This document shows, one piece after another, positions 30,045-32,912 of a stretch of DNA of 32,912 nt. The translations under genes were made by a program, and so were the position numbers. This DNA comes from a virus. Where the stretch lies: IMG/VR virus record IMGVR_UViG_3300032180_000028, positions 1-32,912 of that record. One strand, 5' to 3'. Numbering within the stretch: the first letter of the stretch is position 1; the number at the start of each line of letters is the position of its first letter. Below the pieces are notes generated by a model. It did not search any database and was not told the origin of the DNA. It was given only the letters and a program-made list of their open reading frames with translations.

Positions 30045-30173
30045 ATGAGCAAAGAAGAAATAGCTTGTAAATTAATCCAAATATTAATTGAGAATAAATC
30101 TATGGATGTACAACAAGATTTGAGGCTGTTGATTGATGTATATAAAGAGGCGATTTCTTTACTCGATCAATAG
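30045..30173 (+). CDS. 42-aa helical protein
   Basis: AAGGAAAATAATAA precedes ATG. MSKEEIACKLIQILIENKSM then DVQQDLRLLIDVYKEAISLL; amphipathic helices, acidic. Unknown. Confidence 0.5.
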   Translation: MSKEEIACKLIQILIENKSMDVQQDLRLLIDVYKEAISLLDQ

Positions 30174-30224
30174 TTCGTATATAAGAAAATCAAAATTTTA
30201 TAAATGATAGCAGAAGGATAAATA

Positions 30225-30395
30225 ATGCTATCTTATAACCCAGCTATTCATCCTGTTATAGTTCCAGTTTCACATTCTTGTTCTACAATTTGCAATACAG
30301 CATCATGTGAAATGGTAAATAATATTTTAGAAATAGTTATAATAACATTCATGATATGTATGATTATTACGTTTATATGTAATTTTTTTAATTAA
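30225..30395 (+). CDS. 56-aa membrane protein with Cys cluster
   Basis: AGAAGGATAAATA precedes ATG. The N-terminal half has a Cys/His cluster (HSCSTICNTASCEM), the C-terminal half is a membrane span (ILEIVIITFMICMIITFIC). N-out orientation could place the cysteines in the periplasm. Unknown. Confidence 0.55.
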   Translation: MLSYNPAIHPVIVPVSHSCSTICNTASCEMVNNILEIVIITFMICMIITFICNFFN

Positions 30396-30409
30396 TTAAG
30401 GAGTTAATA

Positions 30410-30757
30410 ATGCCATGTTTTGAACCAAATCAAAGTGACTATTGGAGAAATGAAAATAAAAAAAAATTAAACGAAAAATATAGAGAATTTAGACATGATA
30501 GCGATGTAGCGGAATTCCTATGCTGTATAATATCTATTATAGGATACGACAATATATCTCATAATATTAAAAACCATGTTGAAGATCATATTCTTCTTGC
30601 ATTAGAAATATGGTGGAAAGAACATATTAAAAGAGATAATAAAAGAATTAATAATGACTTGAAAATAAAAGTTGATGAGTTTGTAAGCTCATTGCTTGAA
30701 AATGAAAAAAGAATAATAAAGAAAATTGATATCAATATAACTACCATAGAAAAATAA
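30410..30757 (+). CDS. Hypothetical protein, 115 aa
   Basis: AAGGAG precedes ATG. Helical, charged; contains VAEFLCCIISIIGYDNI and LLALEIWWKEHIKRDNKRIN, related in pattern to the 52-aa protein at 29874-30032. The rest is a basic/acidic coiled coil. Last gene before the DnaA-box region. Confidence 0.6.
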   Translation: MPCFEPNQSDYWRNENKKKLNEKYREFRHDSDVAEFLCCIISIIGYDNISHNIKNHVEDHILLALEIWWKEHIKRDNKRINNDLKIKVDEFVSSLLENEKRIIKKIDINITTIEK

Positions 30758-30838
30758 CATTTTGATCACTTTAAATGCATTAAAAAATTATATTTATAAT
30801 CATAACCTTAATACAAAAAACACCTATTTTTTAGCTAC

Positions 30839-30861
30839 ATATCCACAGAAATTGTGGATAA
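30839..30861. promoter_or_regulatory. Inverted pair of DnaA boxes (origin candidate)
   Basis: A perfect box TGTGGATAA (complement of TTATCCACA) at 30853-30861 faces ATATCCACA (8 of 9) at 30839-30847, five bases apart. It follows about 80 bases of nearly pure A+T with a GATC (30765-30838), like a duplex-unwinding element. The same bases also form a 7-bp hairpin ATCCACA/TGTGGAT, so a transcription-stop or RBS-shielding role for the next gene is an alternative. Confidence 0.5.
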
Positions 30862-30884
30862 CTTTTAATTGAAAAGGATGGGTA

Positions 30885-31085
30885 ATGGCACGTAATAATC
30901 ACATAATTATTATACTGGAAAAAGAAATTGAAGAATTAAAAATAGAAATTAATAAATTAAAAGATATGCTCTTAAAAGTTCTTAATACTGATGTTGGATG
31001 GAATGATTTTGTTATAGAATTCGTGGGTAAGCATCAAGAAGTAATGGATTGGTATAAACAAAATAATAAAAAGGAAATAATATGA
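30885..31085 (+). CDS. Coiled-coil protein, 66 aa
   Basis: AAAAGGATGGGTA precedes ATG. IIIILEKEIEELKIEINKLK DM is a leucine-zipper-like coil; the tail has VGWNDFVIEFVGKHQEVMDW. Coil shares ILEKExEELKxxI with the next gene, so the two may pair. Overlaps it by 4 bases (ATGA). Confidence 0.6.
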   Translation: MARNNHIIIILEKEIEELKIEINKLKDMLLKVLNTDVGWNDFVIEFVGKHQEVMDWYKQNNKKEII

Positions 31086-31591
31086 CGCATGTTTCAGAAA
31101 ATATTATGCTGGAAAAAGAAAATGAAGAATTAAAATACAAAATAGAAGAATTAAAATATCAAATAAAATATTTGAAAGACACATTGGTCTCTCAAGATTC
31201 CTTTGACAATGTATGTGAAAAAGTTGAAAGAATTGAGCGTGAGAATGAAGATATTATTAAACATAACACAGATTTAATAAAAGAAAATAATGAATTAAAA
31301 AAAGAAAATGAAAAATTATTGGAATCTCTTAAACAAAGAGAAGAGAGGTTTAAACATATATTAGATTTATATAAAAAAAAAGATGCTAATAAGGATTGTA
31401 TATCAGAATTTATATTTTATATACAAGAAATTGGAATACAAACATGTTGTCTTTATAATTTCCAAAAATATATATTTAATGAAAGATTAATTCATCAATT
31501 ATCTCACAATAAAATAAGTGGTGAATTTTGCGAAGAGTGTACCAAGAAAATTTATTGCTATTTACATCCAAATAACAAAATATATGACTAA
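31082..31591 (+). CDS. Coiled-coil protein with CC/FCExC C-terminal module, 169 aa
   Basis: About 100 residues of heptad coil (MLEKENEELKYKIEELKYQI, ELKKENEKLLESLKQREERF) precede a module SEFIFYIQEIGIQTCCLYNF, Y.FNERLIHQL, GEFCEECTKKIYCYL that matches the N-terminal half of 29022-29330. The cysteines suggest metal binding and the coil oligomerisation. Unknown role; perhaps linked to the neighbouring origin candidate. Confidence 0.6.
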   Translation: MTHVSENIMLEKENEELKYKIEELKYQIKYLKDTLVSQDSFDNVCEKVERIERENEDIIKHNTDLIKENNELKKENEKLLESLKQREERFKHILDLYKKKDANKDCISEFIFYIQEIGIQTCCLYNFQKYIFNERLIHQLSHNKISGEFCEECTKKIYCYLHPNNKIYD

Positions 31592-31623
31592 TAGATATTC
31601 ATTAAAAGTTAATATATAATTAT

Positions 31624-31643
31624 TAGCCCACATTTGTGGGTTA
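31624..31643 (+). promoter_or_regulatory. Hairpin in the holin leader
   Basis: TAGCCCAC/GTGGGTTA, 8 bp with one G-U and loop ATTT, 18 bases before the holin ATG. No T-run follows, so it is not a normal terminator; it could delay holin translation or be a processing site. Confidence 0.4.
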
Positions 31644-31661
31644 GTAAAAGGATGTAAAGCT

Positions 31662-32210
31662 ATGACTACATTTAAGGAAGTAATCTCATCTGCAATGCCC
31701 TTCATCGGGTCGTTGTTAGGTGGACCTTTAGGTGGCAAAGCTGGCGAAGTTTTAGCGGAAGCTTTAACGGGATCAAAAGGAGCTTCTCAAGAAGAAATAG
31801 ATAAAGCTATCTTATCAATAACCCCCGATAAGTTACTTGAGCTAAGAAAACTTGATGAGCAATATAAGCAACAACTACTTTCTGCTAAAGTGGAAAGTCT
31901 CAGGATTGAAACTGAAGATAGAGATAGTGCGAGAAGAACCCAAGTCAGTAATGCGAAGGCTAATTCCCTGAACATGCCGGCTGTTTTATCGTTAATCATT
32001 ATTCCAGGTTTCTTTGTAATTTTATTAATAATAATGCTTCATCCGATACAAGAGTCCTCGAGATCTGTTATTGATTTATTAATTGGTTTCCTAGGCGGGG
32101 CTATTGGACAGGTGATAGCATTTTATTTTGGTACAACTAGCGGGTCTTTGGAAAAGACCCGCCTTATGCTTAGTAATTTTGTAGAAATAAAAAAGCCACT
32201 TCCTAAATAA
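31662..32210 (+). CDS. Holin (3TM/GTA type)
   Basis: 182 aa. N-terminal amphipathic, glycine-rich stretch (AMPFIGSLLGGPLGGKAGEV), a long acidic helix in the middle (LLELRKLDEQYKQQLLSAKV), and two clear membrane spans at about 106-126 (PAVLSLIIIPGFFVILLIIM) and 136-156 (VIDLLIGFLGGAIGQVIAFY) followed by FGTTSGSLEKT. This is the layout of the 3TM holin family (GTA_holin_3TM). It should make lesions for endolysin release. It ends the early plus block, and its last codons form one arm of the terminator. The endolysin is on the other strand, across the junction. Confidence 0.8.
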   Translation: MTTFKEVISSAMPFIGSLLGGPLGGKAGEVLAEALTGSKGASQEEIDKAILSITPDKLLELRKLDEQYKQQLLSAKVESLRIETEDRDSARRTQVSNAKANSLNMPAVLSLIIIPGFFVILLIIMLHPIQESSRSVIDLLIGFLGGAIGQVIAFYFGTTSGSLEKTRLMLSNFVEIKKPLPK

Positions 32211-32224
32211 AGGTAAGTGGCTTT
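32192..32224. terminator. Bidirectional intrinsic terminator
   Basis: AAAGCCACTT/AAGTGGCTTT (32192-32201 with 32215-32224) is continued by CCT/AGG to 13 pairs with one bulged T and loop AAATAA. Minus strand reads on into TTTTTTAT, plus strand into TTTGAG. It separates the holin transcript from the end of the late block. Confidence 0.8.
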
Positions 32225-32261
32225 GAGTAAACTACTGGAATTATTAACTAAGAGTTGTTAA

Positions 32262-32516
32262 TTAAAATAACCAGGTAATAGCGACTGGTGCGACGGCTGT
32301 AATAGTACCTAAATTATAGCCGTCGCTTGCAATAGCAACAATTGTATCATTTACCAATACAAGTCCTTGTGTAAATCCAAAATGATCAGTGAAATAACCT
32401 CCTCCCTTAATGGTAGCCATTAATTCTGATGGATTGTTATATCCATTAGGCTTAGGTTCATTTGGAACATTTGGAATCGTTCTTGACTTTTGAAATTTAG
32501 TTTTATCATATGCCAT
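32262..32516 (-). CDS. PGYF-like module alone, 84 aa
   Basis: AGGGGG lies eight bases before ATG. MAYDKTKFQKSRTIPNVPNE and then SELMATIKGGGYFTDHFGFT match the first module of the adhesin-like proteins (TIATPGYFPDFFG). It ends in ITWLF with a beta-like body. Last gene of the late block, one short gap after the junction-spanning adhesin. Probably a small virion or decoration protein. Confidence 0.7.
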   Translation of the reverse strand: MAYDKTKFQKSRTIPNVPNEPKPNGYNNPSELMATIKGGGYFTDHFGFTQGLVLVNDTIVAIASDGYNLGTITAVAPVAITWLF

Positions 32517-32543
32517 TTTTTTAACCCCCTAAAAAAATTTAAA

Positions 32544-32912
32544 TTATGTTGCTTTATTATAAGAAACACCTAATGGAAATGCTCCGGTAAGTCCAAGGCC
32601 TGTAAATAATGTTCCGTTATAAGCAGTCGTGTAAGTTAAATCGCCATTTGTACCTACAGCTAAGCTCCCAGCGATAGCTCCTCCATTATCAGTTACACAT
32701 GTGATGAAATTTTTCTGGCTAATTGGTCTTGCAAAAGCAGGAATAATTCCAGGGGCAGTAATCGCTTGTCCTGCAATAGTTGCAACTGCTAGTGCTATTG
32801 CATCAATCGTTAGAAAAACTGTGTTTTCAAATTTTTGAATTATCAAATTACCTGGCTGAGAAGCCGCCCAAGGGCCTGACCAGGAAAATGAGACATTATG
32901 CTCTTCATAATT
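32544..32912 (-). CDS. Putative tail adhesin, C-terminal 122 residues (from 949-1)
   Basis: Second part of the gene entering from base 1; residues 273-394 of the joined protein, of which the first 44 are the terminal overlap. Holds the SGPWA module: SGPWAASQPGNLII, then VATIAGQAITAPGIIPAFAR and the end TGLGLTGAFPLGVSYNKAT. Pattern is that of a beta-sandwich tip domain. See the first entry for the whole protein. Confidence 0.8.
   Translation of the reverse strand, partial: NYEEHNVSFSWSGPWAASQPGNLIIQKFENTVFLTIDAIALAVATIAGQAITAPGIIPAFARPISQKNFITCVTDNGGAIAGSLAVGTNGDLTYTTAYNGTLFTGLGLTGAFPLGVSYNKAT
32780..32912. repeat. Right copy of the terminal overlap (matches 1-133)
   Basis: Same 133 bases as at the start with C at 32786 instead of T at 7, so Val instead of Ile in the adhesin. 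Supports a closed or permuted genome of 32,779 unique bases. Confidence 0.9.

Overview
The window looks like a complete, circularly permuted genome of a short-tailed (P22-like) dsDNA phage, or a prophage/plasmid form of one, from an AT-rich host. Bases 32780-32912 repeat bases 1-133 with one mismatch (position 7 versus 32786), and one minus-strand adhesin-like gene runs out at base 1 and finishes at the other end. The unique circle is therefore about 32.78 kb. The head genes are those of P22-type podoviruses: terminase large subunit, portal, scaffold, coat, a gp4-like adaptor, a gp10-like stabilization protein and a gp7-like ejection protein, in P22 order and close to P22 lengths. The host cannot be named from sequence alone; a low-GC, probably Gram-negative bacterium is likely (P22-type head, GH19 lysozyme, RusA, DnaA boxes). 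I see no integrase, no CI-like repressor, no tRNA gene and no CRISPR array. No stretch longer than 300 bases lacks a gene.

Layout. (1) Late minus-strand block, from about 17.6 kb down to 1 and across the junction to 32262: two small proteins, TerL, portal, scaffold, coat, a 109-aa protein, gp4-like, gp10-like, a 127-aa virion protein, a GNAT-like protein, gp7-like and two further ejection-protein candidates, a 27-aa membrane peptide, a collar-domain tail fibre, a 100-aa protein, an adhesin-like protein, a GH19 endolysin, the junction-spanning adhesin-like protein and one last small paralogue. It ends at a strong bidirectional terminator (32192-32224). (2) Minus-strand block 22.0-17.8 kb: a divergent promoter pair near 22020-22061, two Cys-rich proteins, terminase small subunit, then a chain of overlapping small unknown genes containing duplicated gene fragments, plus two plus-strand small genes. 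(3) Replication/control block 25.5-22.4 kb, minus strand: an excisionase/MerR-type HTH protein, three small proteins, a short protein containing iteron-like repeats, a winged-helix replication protein and RusA. (4) Plus-strand early block 25.6-32.2 kb: small proteins, a Sak4-like ATPase, a DUF669 protein with an SSB-type tail, a Gp157 protein, many small Cys-containing or membrane proteins, a DnaA-box pair near 30.85 kb, coiled-coil proteins and a 3TM-type holin.

How it fits together. Sak4-like ATPase, SSB-tailed DUF669, Gp157 and RusA form a recombination/replication set around the winged-helix initiator candidate. Two origin candidates are visible: an inverted DnaA-box pair and TTTGAAAAAGCA-type repeats just upstream of the rep gene. 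Lysis genes are split: holin at the end of the early block, endolysin inside the tail cluster.

The least explained features are two possible small structured RNAs (17725-17780 and 24462-24569). Each lies behind a plus-strand sigma70-like promoter, each would start with UGGCU, and each sits antisense between minus-strand blocks. Others are a small gene that needs a -1 frameshift at A-AAA-AAT, and a shuffled family of putative adhesins built from a PGYF module and an SGxWA module.
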